The notes under the pieces were generated by a model that saw nothing but the letters and a program-made list of their open reading frames with translations, was not told the origin of the DNA and searched no databases. This document shows positions 16,194 to 28,989 of a stretch of DNA of 49,187 bases, piece by piece. This stretch comes from an uncultured delta proteobacterium (GTDB taxonomy: Bacteria; Myxococcota_A; Polyangia; Polyangiales; Ga0077539), in NCBI GenBank assembly GCA_903845045.1, contig CAIMWA010000648.1, positions 1 to 49,187 of the forward strand, in the 5' to 3' direction. Each line of letters begins with the position of its first letter. The first letter of the stretch is position 1. Both the position numbers and the translations under genes were made by a program.

Positions 16194-16709
16194 ATGACCT
16201 GTGGGATGGTGCTCGAGCTCGGCCTCGACGGCGTCGTGCGGTCCGTGCGCGCACCAGGGGCCGCCGAGCGCGTTGCCGTCGAGGGCGAGGTGCGCGTCGA
16301 GGTGCGGCTGCTCCCGCTGCTTCCCGACGGCGGGATGGCGTCGTTGCTTCGTGCTGCGCTCGGGTCCGCAGGGTGGATCGAGGGCGAAAGCGGGGGGCTG
16401 TGCCGGCCCGTCGGTGACGCCATGGCGGTCCTCGAAGCCGGCGGCACCGTCGTACGTGTGTCCCGCGTCGCCGTCGCGTCGTCGCTCCCCGGCGGGGTCG
16501 GCGGCGTCCGCGTCGAGCTCGGGGTGGAGAACGCACGCGCGTTGACCGAGGCCGAGGCCACGGTGCGCGCGGAGCTCGCGGCGGCCGTCGACGGGGTGCA
16601 CCGCGAGGCGGTGATGCAGCGGGCGAGGGCGCTCGGCGATGTCGAGAGCGTGACCGAGAACGGCAGCGCCGGCGGCGGCTACGAGCTCACGGTGGTGGTG
16701 CGAGGATGA
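16194..16709 (+). CDS. Hypothetical protein, first of a coupled pair
   Basis: 171 residues from ATG 16194, 37 nt after the lipoprotein stop. I do not recognise a family. The first half reads as beta strands separated by Gly and Asp turns (MVLELGLDGVVRSVRAPG; VEGEVRVEVRLLPLLPDGG). The second half includes a helix (LTEAEATVRAELAAAVDGVHREAVMQRARALG) followed by a terminal strand ending YELTVVVRG. There is no signal peptide or membrane segment, so it is predicted cytoplasmic. Its stop overlaps the next start (ATGA at 16706-16709), so the two small proteins are probably made together and may interact. They lie directly upstream of the lysine-ketoglutarate reductase gene, but a functional link is only positional. 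Confidence 0.65.
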   Translation: MTCGMVLELGLDGVVRSVRAPGAAERVAVEGEVRVEVRLLPLLPDGGMASLLRAALGSAGWIEGESGGLCRPVGDAMAVLEAGGTVVRVSRVAVASSLPGGVGGVRVELGVENARALTEAEATVRAELAAAVDGVHREAVMQRARALGDVESVTENGSAGGGYELTVVVRG

Positions 16710-17005
16710 GCGCGCCCAAGGACCGTCGGACGATCACGCTGCGCTACCGCCACGACGCCGCGACGGGCGCGGTCACGCTGGTCGTCGACGTCGAGGTGCC
16801 GGACGACGAGATGCCCCACGAGCACCGTCACGAGCTGCGCGAGGTCACGGAGGAGCTCCTGGGCGTACCGTTGTCTTCGCTGCCCGACGGGACGGTGCTT
16901 CGGCTGCGCCCGCAGGCGTCGCACGGGCACGGCGAGGTGCTCGCCGAGGGCGAGGTGCGCGGCGACGAGATCGTGCCCGTGCGCGGGGTGCCTTCGCGCG
17001 CTTGA
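16706..17005 (+). CDS. Hypothetical small protein, second of a coupled pair
   Basis: 99 residues, ATGA-coupled to the preceding gene. Family not recognised. It begins with two strand-like segments (RRTITLRYRHDAATGAVTLVVDVEV), then a His/Glu-rich helix (DDEMPHEHRHELREVTEELLG), and ends with short strands (GEVLAEGEVRGDEIVPVRG). Several His residues cluster around 41-45 and 79-82, so metal binding is possible but unsupported otherwise. The stop (17003-17005) is overlapped by a TTG codon in the downstream frame at 17002; the downstream gene more likely starts at ATG 17038. Confidence 0.6.
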   Translation: MSAPKDRRTITLRYRHDAATGAVTLVVDVEVPDDEMPHEHRHELREVTEELLGVPLSSLPDGTVLRLRPQASHGHGEVLAEGEVRGDEIVPVRGVPSRA

Positions 17006-17037
17006 CCGCGGCGCCGACGGTCCCGAGAGTGCGCGCC

Positions 17038-18336
17038 ATGAACGCGCTGCGCGACGCCGTGGGCATCCTCCAGGAGACCAAGAACCGCTTCGAACGGCGC
17101 GTGCCGCTGGTGCCGGCGGAGGTGCGCTCGCTCGTCGCGGCGGGCATCGAGGTGCGCGTCGAGCGGTCGCCGACGCGGGCCATCACCGCCGAGGAGTTCG
17201 AGGCCGCGGGCGCGACGATGGTCGACGACGCCACCGACTGCCGCTTCATCATGGGCGTGAAGGAGGTGAAGGCCGAGCAGGTGCGTCCCGGACAGACGGT
17301 GATGTGCTTCTCGCACACCATCAAGGGCCAGGCGCACAACATGCCGCTGCTCCAGCGGTTCATCGATCAGCGCGCGACGCTCATCGACTACGAGGTGATC
17401 GTCGACGACCAGGGCGCGCGGCAGGTGGCCTTCGGGCGCTACGCCGGCCTCGCGGGCGCCCACGAGACGATCTGGACGCTCGGGCACCGGCTCGCCGCGC
17501 TCGGCGCGCCCTCGGCGCTCGCGACGCTGCGGCACGCCGTCGACTACCGCGACCTCGCGGACATGGTCGCGCACACCCGCGAGGCGCTGGCCTCGTTGCG
17601 CATCGACGGGCCCGACGCGGTCGCGCCGTTCGTCGTCGCGGTCACCGGCGAGGGCCGCGTGTCGAAGGGGGCGCTCGAGTACCTCGAGGCCGTCGGCGCC
17701 ATCCCGTGCACGGTGGGCGAGGCCATCGCGCTGCGGCACGAGGCGCCGGGTGATCGCACGCTGCGGGTGCTGCACCTCCGCGACGCCGACGTCTTCGTCA
17801 CCGCGGGCACGCGCCGCTTCGATTTCCAGCACTACCTCGCGCACCCCGAGCGGTACCTGAACGTCGGCGCCATGCACCTCCCGCACTGCGTAGCGCTGGT
17901 CAACGGGCTCTACTGGGACGCTCGCTTTCCGCGGCTCCTCGACGACTCGACGCTGCGGCGCATGCACGCGAACGGCACGCTCCCGACGGTGCTCGGCGAC
18001 GTGGCGTGCGACATCGACGGGGGCATCGAGTGGACCGTGCTCGCGACGCAGAACGACGAGCCGGCGTTCGTGTACGACCCGGCGACGCGCGCGGCGACGG
18101 TGGGGGTCAACGGCGACGGGGTGGCGATCATGGCCGTGGACAACCTGCCATGCGCGCTGCCGCGCGACGCGAGCCTCGACTTCAGCCGGGCGCTGATCCC
18201 CTTCGTGCGCACGTTCTTCGGCGCGCGCTACCATGCGGGCGTGGACGAGCTTCCCGCGGCGCTGCAGCACGCGGTGGTGGTGGCGGGCGGGGCGCTGACG
18301 CCGCGGCACCAGGGGCTCGCACGATTTCTCCGGTGA
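17038..18336 (+). CDS. Stand-alone lysine-ketoglutarate reductase-like protein (LKR half of LKR/SDH)
   Basis: 432 residues from ATG 17038; TTG 17002 is an alternative that would add 12 residues and overlap the previous stop. The sequence matches the N-terminal reductase half of bifunctional alpha-aminoadipic semialdehyde synthase (AASS, LKR/SDH): GILQETKNRFERRVPLVP, then GVKEVKAEQVRPG, FSHTIKGQAHNMPLLQ, LIDYEVIVDDQGARQVAFGRYAG and VTGEGRVSKGALEYLE, all characteristic of that half. LKR condenses lysine with 2-oxoglutarate and NADPH to saccharopine. Related alanine-dehydrogenase/PNT enzymes share the fold but not these blocks. The C-terminus ends without the saccharopine dehydrogenase half, and the downstream gene is aconitase, so the partner must be elsewhere or the enzyme works alone. 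Confidence 0.82.
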   Translation: MNALRDAVGILQETKNRFERRVPLVPAEVRSLVAAGIEVRVERSPTRAITAEEFEAAGATMVDDATDCRFIMGVKEVKAEQVRPGQTVMCFSHTIKGQAHNMPLLQRFIDQRATLIDYEVIVDDQGARQVAFGRYAGLAGAHETIWTLGHRLAALGAPSALATLRHAVDYRDLADMVAHTREALASLRIDGPDAVAPFVVAVTGEGRVSKGALEYLEAVGAIPCTVGEAIALRHEAPGDRTLRVLHLRDADVFVTAGTRRFDFQHYLAHPERYLNVGAMHLPHCVALVNGLYWDARFPRLLDDSTLRRMHANGTLPTVLGDVACDIDGGIEWTVLATQNDEPAFVYDPATRAATVGVNGDGVAIMAVDNLPCALPRDASLDFSRALIPFVRTFFGARYHAGVDELPAALQHAVVVAGGALTPRHQGLARFLR

Positions 18337-18346
18337 CGGCGGTCCG

Positions 18347-18376
18347 TTGACGAAGCCCCGGGCGCGACGCTAGACA
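18347..18376 (+). promoter_or_regulatory. Candidate promoter with near-leaderless spacing for acnA
   Basis: TTGACG (18347-18352), 18-nt spacer, TAGACA (18371-18376), then 9 nt to ATG 18386. No Shine-Dalgarno sequence lies in that interval. Confidence 0.55.
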
Positions 18377-18385
18377 CCCGGCGCC

Positions 18386-21106
<2,721 letters not shown>

Positions 21107-21125
21107 GCGCCGCGGGGCGATGCCC

Positions 21126-22562
21126 TCACGCGGGCACGGGCTCGCGCGGGGGCATCGACTCGCTGAAGCGCTCGTGGTCCACCGGCGCGATCTTCTCGAA
21201 ATCGGGGACCAGCGCCCCGCCGGTCCAGCGGTGCAGGCCGCCCCGCAGCGTGTCGTTCTCGGCGCGCAGCCAGATCACGGGCTTGCCGCGCGGATCCACC
21301 GGCACGCTGCACTCCAGGTCGCGATACGCCGCGGACCACGTCCCCGAGTTGCCGAAGAAGACGCCGCCGCGCCAGCGGCCGTAGGGGATGTGCGTGTGGC
21401 CGAAGACCACCGCGCGCAGACGGTAGATGCTCGCGATGGTCTCGGCGCGCAGCGCGATGAGGCGGTAGTTGTCGTCGAGGGTGATCTTCGGCGTCGCGAG
21501 CTCGTACGCCGCGAAGAGCAGCGGGAGCCCGATGGCGATGCCCACCGCCGTGCGGTTGCGCACCAGCGCCGGCGTCGCGATGGCCAGCGCCGAGAGCGCG
21601 CCGAGGGTCATGCGATCGAGCCAGAATTCACGCACGACGCGGTGGAACGACTCCTCCGCGGGGGCCTCGAAGAGGGCGTGGTGCTGGGCGACGTCGGCCT
21701 CGTCGCAGCCCGACTCGCGCGCGGCGGCGACGATGTCCTTCTGGCCACGATCGGGCGAGCCGCGGTCGCGCTCCGTGGCCACCCGGGCGGCGATGGTCCA
21801 GGCGCCCTTGAACCAGGTCATCGCGAGCGAGTGGTCGCTGAACAGGTAGTGCTTCGACCAGTGCTCCAGGTACTCCGTGAGCCCCATCAGGAACGACCCG
21901 TCGACGTGGGGGTTCAAGAACCCCAGCCGCGACCCGAGGAGCCGGAACGCCATGGAGCCCACGGTGGCGTGGATCTCGCGGTCCTTGCCGCGCTCCGGCG
22001 GGAGGAACGGCGCCATCGGGTACCGGAACGAGCAGTACGTGTCGTACTGGTTGCCGTGCTCGACGTGGATGCCGTCGGGGCCCTGCCAGAACCAGGCGCG
22101 AAAGAGCACCGCGTCGCCGAAGCGCACGTGCCCCGCGGCGGTCGCGAGGCGCTCCCGCAGGCGCGCGCGCAGCCCCGGAAAGCCAAGCTGCGGGTCGTGG
22201 TTGCCGGAGACGAAGACGATGCGATGCCCGCGGCGCAGCACTTGCGCGAGCGCGCCGACGTACCCCTCGTGGTCGTCGAGGATCCGATCGAGGAGCGCCA
22301 CTGCCACGGGCTCGGTGCGCGGGAGGTCCTCGAACTGGGCCTTGCCGTTCATGACGCGGCCGGCGTCGAAGTCGAAGAGGTCTCCGTTGAACACCAGGTC
22401 CAGCGAGTCTTCGGCTCCGATGGCGTCGGTGAGCAGATGGTCGACGAGGGCCGCGAACTCGCCGTCTGGAAAGTACGGGCTCTGGCGCCAGCGCATCCAG
22501 AGGTCGTCGCCGGGGACTCCCTCGCACAGGTGCACGTCGGAGATGACCACGGTGTGGCGCAC
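21126..22562 (-). CDS. Metallophosphoesterase with an internal transmembrane hairpin
   Basis: 478 residues from GTG 22562. Calcineurin-like phosphoesterase motifs are complete: VISDVHL (Asp9, His11), FNGDLFDFD (about 58-66), VSGNHD (118-123), a His168 in VEHGNQYD and FGHTHIPYG (387-394). These coordinate two metals and hydrolyse phosphoester or pyrophosphate bonds; LpxH-like UDP-diacylglucosamine hydrolases share this outline. Unusually, two hydrophobic helices (about 317-333 and 338-354) lie between GNHD and GHTH, flanked by a ~100-residue helical region. They would form a hairpin anchoring the catalytic domain to the cytoplasmic membrane. The substrate is unknown. It is antiparallel to its neighbours and probably monocistronic. 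Confidence 0.85.
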   Translation of the reverse strand: MRHTVVISDVHLCEGVPGDDLWMRWRQSPYFPDGEFAALVDHLLTDAIGAEDSLDLVFNGDLFDFDAGRVMNGKAQFEDLPRTEPVAVALLDRILDDHEGYVGALAQVLRRGHRIVFVSGNHDPQLGFPGLRARLRERLATAAGHVRFGDAVLFRAWFWQGPDGIHVEHGNQYDTYCSFRYPMAPFLPPERGKDREIHATVGSMAFRLLGSRLGFLNPHVDGSFLMGLTEYLEHWSKHYLFSDHSLAMTWFKGAWTIAARVATERDRGSPDRGQKDIVAAARESGCDEADVAQHHALFEAPAEESFHRVVREFWLDRMTLGALSALAIATPALVRNRTAVGIAIGLPLLFAAYELATPKITLDDNYRLIALRAETIASIYRLRAVVFGHTHIPYGRWRGGVFFGNSGTWSAAYRDLECSVPVDPRGKPVIWLRAENDTLRGGLHRWTGGALVPDFEKIAPVDHERFSESMPPREPVPA

Positions 22563-22646
22563 GCACCCACCAGTGTGACCGATTTTGCCGCGGCGGGGGG
22601 AGTGAACGGCAGGCGCGCAGCCCGCGTTGCGCCGCGCGAGTCGTGC

Positions 22647-22652
22647 TAGAAC
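22647..22652 (+). promoter_or_regulatory. Extended -10-like box and SD upstream of ettA
   Basis: TG-C-TAGAAC gives an extended -10 at 22647-22652 (TG at 22644-22645). A -35 match is poor: TTGCGC at 22627 is only 14 nt away. An AAGAGG Shine-Dalgarno sequence at 22664-22669 precedes ATG 22679 by 9 nt, so this gene has a normal leader. Confidence 0.4.
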
Positions 22653-22678
22653 CGCTGCCGCGAAAGAGGTTCCCGGGA

Positions 22679-24352
<1,674 letters not shown>

Positions 24353-24356
24353 CGCG

Positions 24357-25973
24357 ATGGAGCTCGCGCGACGAGAAGACCGGGCGCTGCTGGCTGCGGT
24401 CCGGGACAAGGGCTACACGCCGCGGCATGCGGACGTGGACGCCCTCGTGGCGCTGCTCGCCGTCGCCGACGACGACACCGCGGACGATGTGCAACGCGCG
24501 CTGCTCGCGCACCCCGAGGAGACCCTCGACCGGGCCATGGAGCGCTTCAGCGGATCGCGCCCGCCGATGCGTTCGCGGGTCGTGCGCCTCGTGGGACGGC
24601 TCGGCGGCACGTCGTCGCTGGCCTCGCGGGCCGGTGACGTCGGCGCGTGGCTTCTCGGCCGCCTCGACGACGAGGACCCGAAGACCCGGCGGCACGCTGC
24701 ACAGGCTCTCCCGCGATGGGGCGTGCGCGGCGCCGAGGAGGCTCTCCTCGCTGCGTGGGAGAAGGAGTCGCGGGTGGAGCACCGCGTGACCATCGCGCAG
24801 TCGCTGGGCAAGGTCGGCGGCGTGCGGGCGAGGTCGCTGTTGCGCAGCGTGGCGAGCAGCGACGCGCGGCTCCAGAAGGCCATCGAGCAGGCGGCGCTGA
24901 TGGTCGAGCGCACGCTGCACCGCGGCGTCGACGGCACCGTCGAGATGAGCGGCACCCCGCGGGCGGCGGCCACCATGGAGCTCGGCTGCAAGCGCGGCCT
25001 CGAGAAGCTCCTGGCGTCGGAGTTCGACGCGTCCTGGGGCGCGACGGTGATCGGGCCGGGCCGCGTGCGCGTGATGCTCAGCGGGCCCCTCGAGACGATC
25101 TATCGCGCGCGGATCTTCCGCACGGCGGCGTTCGTGGTCCCGCCGGTGCCGAAGCTGCCGGGGGCCGACGTGGCCGACGCCGTCGTCGCGTCGGTGCTGT
25201 CGCCCGGGTCCATGCGGCTCTTCGAGAGCTTCATGCTGCGCACCGTGCGTTACCGGCTCGAGTGGGCCGAGGGCGGGCACCGCAAGGCGCTGACCTGGAA
25301 GTGCGTGTCGCGCATCTCCGAGCTGTGCCCGGCGCCCGTGAACGATCCGAGGGACAGCGCGTGGGACATCATCGTCCACGAGAGCGCCGACCGCGTGCAG
25401 GTGCACCTGCGCCCGCGGAAGATGGTCGATCCGCGCTTCAGCTACCGGCGCGCCGAGGTTCCGGCGGCGTCGCATCCGACCATCGCCGCGGCCCTCGCGC
25501 GGGTCGCCGGCGCGTCGGCCGACGACGTCGTGTGGGATCCCTTCGTGGGCTCGGGCCTCGAGCTCGCAGAGCGCGCACGGCTCGGCGCGTATGCGCGCAT
25601 GGAGGGGCGCGACCTCGACGCCGTCGCGCTGGCCGCGGCGCAGAAGAACCTCGGGCACGTCTCGCGGCTCTCCCTCGTGCAGGGAGACGCGCTGGACCCC
25701 GCGCCGGCGGGAGTTTCGTTGATCCTCACGAACCCGCCGCTGGGGCATCGCGTGGGCTTCGGACGGGAGCTCCCGGCGATGCTCGAGCGCTTCGTCGCCC
25801 ACGCTGCGCGCGCGCTGGTGCCGGGGGGGCGCATGGTGTGGCTCAGCCCCATGGACCGCTCGGTGCGCGAGGCCGGCGAGCGCGCGGGGCTGCGACTGAC
25901 CATGCGCCAGCGCGTGGACCTCGGCGGCCTCGAGGCCGAGCTTCAGCGCCTCGAGCGCCCGCTCCGCGGATGA
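24357..25973 (+). CDS. HEAT-repeat plus THUMP-like/N2-guanine RNA methyltransferase-like fusion
   Basis: 538 residues. Residues about 20-190 are helical pairs with HEAT/PBS-lyase-type spacing (GRLDDEDPKTRRHAAQALPRWG and then HRVTIAQSLGKVGG). From about 205 the protein resembles RlmL/Trm11/Trm14-type methyltransferases: a THUMP-like region starting with ATMELGCKRGLEKLLASE, then a Rossmann domain with SAM motif I DPFVGSG (394-400), an acidic GRDLD (417-421), QGDAL (442-446) and the catalytic TNPPLGHR (458-465; N-P-P-F/Y-type, Leu in the fourth position). These enzymes methylate N2 of guanosine in tRNA or rRNA. It is immediately downstream of ettA, fitting a translation-related job. The target is unknown. 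Confidence 0.8.
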   Translation: MELARREDRALLAAVRDKGYTPRHADVDALVALLAVADDDTADDVQRALLAHPEETLDRAMERFSGSRPPMRSRVVRLVGRLGGTSSLASRAGDVGAWLLGRLDDEDPKTRRHAAQALPRWGVRGAEEALLAAWEKESRVEHRVTIAQSLGKVGGVRARSLLRSVASSDARLQKAIEQAALMVERTLHRGVDGTVEMSGTPRAAATMELGCKRGLEKLLASEFDASWGATVIGPGRVRVMLSGPLETIYRARIFRTAAFVVPPVPKLPGADVADAVVASVLSPGSMRLFESFMLRTVRYRLEWAEGGHRKALTWKCVSRISELCPAPVNDPRDSAWDIIVHESADRVQVHLRPRKMVDPRFSYRRAEVPAASHPTIAAALARVAGASADDVVWDPFVGSGLELAERARLGAYARMEGRDLDAVALAAAQKNLGHVSRLSLVQGDALDPAPAGVSLILTNPPLGHRVGFGRELPAMLERFVAHAARALVPGGRMVWLSPMDRSVREAGERAGLRLTMRQRVDLGGLEAELQRLERPLRG

Positions 25974-27316
25974 GCGGGAGCGCCGGGCCGATGCGCCGCC
26001 GTGTGCCTGCGTTGCTCTGCGTATCCGCCGTGCCGATGCTCGCGGCGTGCGGTGCGTCGACGGTGCCGACGGTCGTGCGGACTCCCGTCGAAGCGTCTAC
26101 GCCGACGCTGGGACCGGTGCCGGCGCTGGCCGCCCGCGTCGACCGCGTGAGGGCGGTGTTCCGCGAGCGCGGGGCGTCGCCCTTCGCAGAGTCGCCGGTG
26201 GTGTTCCTGCGCCCCGGAGAGGCTCGCGGCGTGTCGTGGAGCGTCGATCGTGCGCGCTGTGTGGGCGTCACGGCGGTCGGCCTGGACGACGTCGGTCCGC
26301 TCGAGCTTCGCGTGCTCTCGGGCGATGGTGCGGAGGTCGCGCGCGACGCCCAACCCTCGGGGCATCCGTACGTGCGCGTCTGCGCCCCGGGCGCCGGTCG
26401 GTACTTCTCCCAGGTGTCGGCGGGACCCGGCGGGGGCGAGGTCGCGGTGCTCGCGATGGCCGATGGACCGATCGTCGCGCCACCCGTCGCCGAGGCGCTG
26501 CACGATCGCCCGCGGGGCGTTTCCAACGGCGGGCGTACGTCGCATGCGGTCACCGGGCGCGACCCGGCGGTGCTGCCCCCGGCCGAGGCCATCGAGCGCG
26601 TGCTGACGGGCTACGAGGGGCGCGGCTTTCGGCGCATCGGCGGCGTCGTCAGCGGAAACATGCCGCGGGGCCGCAGCGAGCAGCACCCGTGGGCCCTCGA
26701 CGGCGGGCGGTGCTACCTGGCCGTCGCGCTGGGAAGCGAGCGCGTCGAGGACCTCGACCTCGTGATCCATGGCCCGCGCGGCAACACGGTCGCGCAGGAC
26801 GTCGCCGTCGACGCTCGTCCGCGGGTTGCGTTCTGCGCGCCGGAGACGGGCGCTCACGCGGTGGAGGTGCGCCTCTTCGCGGGCTCCGGCGAGTGGTCCG
26901 TGGCGGTGCTCGAGATGCCGCGCTCGCAGACGGCCATCGAGGGCGCGGAGATCCCCGAGGAGCTTCGCGCCCCGGTGGCGCTCGTCGATGCCGATGCCCA
27001 CGAGACCGGGTGGTCCGTGTCCATGGCGCCGTGGCGAGGCGCTGCGTGGCTGGGCGCCGAGCTCCGGCGGCCGGTGCTGCTGCGCGCGGGGAGCTGCTAC
27101 CGCTTCGCCGCGGTCACGGAGGCGTCGCTGCCCATCATCGACCTGTGGCTCGCGCGTGCCGACGGGGCCGTGCTCTCGACCTTCGCCGGAGCGCGTCCGC
27201 CGTCCGAGGTGTACGCGTGCGCGACGGCGAACACGCGAGCGGTCCTTCATGCGCGCGCGGGCGGCGGCCGGGGTTCCTTCGTGGTCTGGGGTTACCGACA
27301 GGAGTCCGGTCGATGA
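25970..27316 (+). CDS. Lipoprotein with three disulfide-type beta repeats
   Basis: 448 residues from ATG 25970, which overlaps the previous stop (ATGA); ATG 25991 would give a more ordinary signal peptide. The signal ends in lipobox LAAC with lipid-Cys27. Three copies of one module follow. Each has an N-terminal amphipathic helix (VDRVRAVFRERG; AIERVLTGYEGRGF in the second) and then a beta-rich domain with one Cys pair: Cys97/138, Cys248/289 and Cys376/417, each separated by exactly 41 residues. Conserved texture after the first Cys is hydrophobic-V/A-A-x-G/T, then a D-L-x-L-x-V-strand; the second Cys follows a V-x-V/F-C pattern. This could be a PPC-like (pre-peptidase C-terminal) beta-sandwich; that is only a resemblance. 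It is ATGA-coupled to a longer paralogue. Confidence 0.75.
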   Translation: MSGSAGPMRRRVPALLCVSAVPMLAACGASTVPTVVRTPVEASTPTLGPVPALAARVDRVRAVFRERGASPFAESPVVFLRPGEARGVSWSVDRARCVGVTAVGLDDVGPLELRVLSGDGAEVARDAQPSGHPYVRVCAPGAGRYFSQVSAGPGGGEVAVLAMADGPIVAPPVAEALHDRPRGVSNGGRTSHAVTGRDPAVLPPAEAIERVLTGYEGRGFRRIGGVVSGNMPRGRSEQHPWALDGGRCYLAVALGSERVEDLDLVIHGPRGNTVAQDVAVDARPRVAFCAPETGAHAVEVRLFAGSGEWSVAVLEMPRSQTAIEGAEIPEELRAPVALVDADAHETGWSVSMAPWRGAAWLGAELRRPVLLRAGSCYRFAAVTEASLPIIDLWLARADGAVLSTFAGARPPSEVYACATANTRAVLHARAGGGRGSFVVWGYRQESGR

Positions 27317-28989
27317 GCGCTTTGCGCGGTGTGGCAGGGGCGATGGTGGTGGTCGCGGGGTGCGCAACGCCGCAGCGCCCGACGGCGGCGTCGACGGTCC
27401 CGGCGACGGCGGCGGTCGACGAGGTGCTCGCAGGGCGCGTCGACGAGCTGCGGCAGCGCCTCGGAGCCGTCGGAGCGCGCTTCGAGGCCGTCGTCGCCCG
27501 TGGGTTTCTGGCGCCGCACGGACACGTCACGCACCCCATCGCCCTCGAGGCCGGCGCCTGCGTGACCGTCGTCGCGCTGGCTTCGGGCACGATCCGCGAC
27601 CTCGATGCGCACGTGTACGCACCCGACGGAGACCTCGTCGTCGAGGACGTCGAGGTCGACGCCCACCCGACGGTGCAGCTCTGCGCGACCGAGGCGCGGC
27701 GCGTGTATCACCTCGTCGAGGCCTTCGAGGGCCAGGGTGCGTACGCGATCGCGCTCTTCCGCAGCGACCGCGGCGCCCTCGAGGGCATCGCGCACGCCAT
27801 GGGCGGACGCCCGGGCGTATCGACCGGCGCGGCGGGCGGCGGCGCGGCCGTCGAGAGGCGCGTGGCGGCGCTCCGCGATGGCATCGCGCGGCGTGGTTTT
27901 CAGGCCTATGGGGAGCCGCGGCGCGTCGATTTCGCCGGTGCCGGGACCGTGACGCTCCCGCTCCAGGTGACGCCCGATCGCTGCTACACGGTGGCCGCGT
28001 TCTCCGACGGCGAAGCAGCGCCTGCGTCGCTGCAGATCCTCGACGGCGACCTCGAGGAGATCGCGCGGGACGAGCGCGGCGGCGGCGATCCCTCGGCGCA
28101 GTTCTGCCCGCTCGCCGACGCGCCGCTGTCCGTGCGGCTCACGCGCGGGGCCGGGGCTGGAGCGCTGGTGCTGCACGCGTTCAGCGCCGACGCGGCGGCC
28201 ATCGGCGGCGACGGGAGCCTGTGGCTCGGCGTGCGACGAAGCGTCGGGGACTCCTTGCCATTGGACGCCGCCTGGACGCGTGTGCGCGAGCTTCTCGGGC
28301 AGGTCGCTCCGTCGGCGCTCGCGGCGCCGGTGCAGTCGCACGCCCTCACGCTGGAGCCCGGCCAGGTGGAGCAGTTCGACGTGCCGGTGGACGCCGCGCA
28401 TTGCCTCTTCGCCGTGGCGGGCGGTGCGCCACGGGTGCAGCGCGTGCGGCTCGAGGCGCTCTCGGGCCGCGAAGGGGCCGTCGTTCCGGGCGTGCAGCGC
28501 GGTGGCATCGCGGCGGTCGCGCAGTGCGGCGAGGGTGCGCGCACGGTGTCCGTTCGCGCGTTCGCGGAGCACGGCACCGGCGAGGTCGGCGTGCGTGTGA
28601 TCTCCGCGGAGCGCGCGGCGTGGATGCGCGGCGCCGATGCCGACGCCGCAGCGACGGCGTTCGCCCTCGGTGCGTTGGCGCCCACGTCACTGGTGACGAC
28701 CGCGACGGTGGCCCCGGGAGGGGTCATCGCCCTCGACGTCGAGCGGACGGCGGATCGCTGCGCGAGCGTGGCCTTCGCGGCGGGCTCTTCGGACGTCGTG
28801 GAGCTCGTCATGCGGCGCTCCGACGGAACGGTCGCTGCGCAGTCCGACGGCGTCTCTTCGGCGTCGCTGCGTCGCTGCGGACCGGAGGCCGAGCGGATGC
28901 ACGTCGAGGTCCGCGTGACCCCGTCCGTCGCGCGCGAAGTTCACGGTGTGTGGGTGGCGTATGAACCGATGCATGCGCCGGCGCAGTGA
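27313..28989 (+). CDS. Lipoprotein with four disulfide-type beta repeats, paralogue of preceding gene
   Basis: 558 residues, ATGA overlap with the previous stop. Signal MSALRGVAGAMVVVAGC with lipobox VAGC and lipid-Cys17. Four modules of the same kind as in the upstream gene: Cys83/124, Cys224/265 and Cys364/405 are each 41 apart, while Cys483/522 is 39 apart. The first two modules each have a preceding helix (VDELRQRLGAVGARF; VERRVAALRDGIARRGF). The third is preceded by AWTRVRELLGQ, and the fourth has little helix. It is likely anchored in the outer membrane facing the periplasm or the surface. There are no other Cys residues besides the lipid one, so a disulfide in each module is the simplest reading. 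Function unknown; the tandem arrangement suggests a complex or a paralogous expansion. Confidence 0.75.
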   Translation: MSALRGVAGAMVVVAGCATPQRPTAASTVPATAAVDEVLAGRVDELRQRLGAVGARFEAVVARGFLAPHGHVTHPIALEAGACVTVVALASGTIRDLDAHVYAPDGDLVVEDVEVDAHPTVQLCATEARRVYHLVEAFEGQGAYAIALFRSDRGALEGIAHAMGGRPGVSTGAAGGGAAVERRVAALRDGIARRGFQAYGEPRRVDFAGAGTVTLPLQVTPDRCYTVAAFSDGEAAPASLQILDGDLEEIARDERGGGDPSAQFCPLADAPLSVRLTRGAGAGALVLHAFSADAAAIGGDGSLWLGVRRSVGDSLPLDAAWTRVRELLGQVAPSALAAPVQSHALTLEPGQVEQFDVPVDAAHCLFAVAGGAPRVQRVRLEALSGREGAVVPGVQRGGIAAVAQCGEGARTVSVRAFAEHGTGEVGVRVISAERAAWMRGADADAAATAFALGALAPTSLVTTATVAPGGVIALDVERTADRCASVAFAAGSSDVVELVMRRSDGTVAAQSDGVSSASLRRCGPEAERMHVEVRVTPSVAREVHGVWVAYEPMHAPAQ

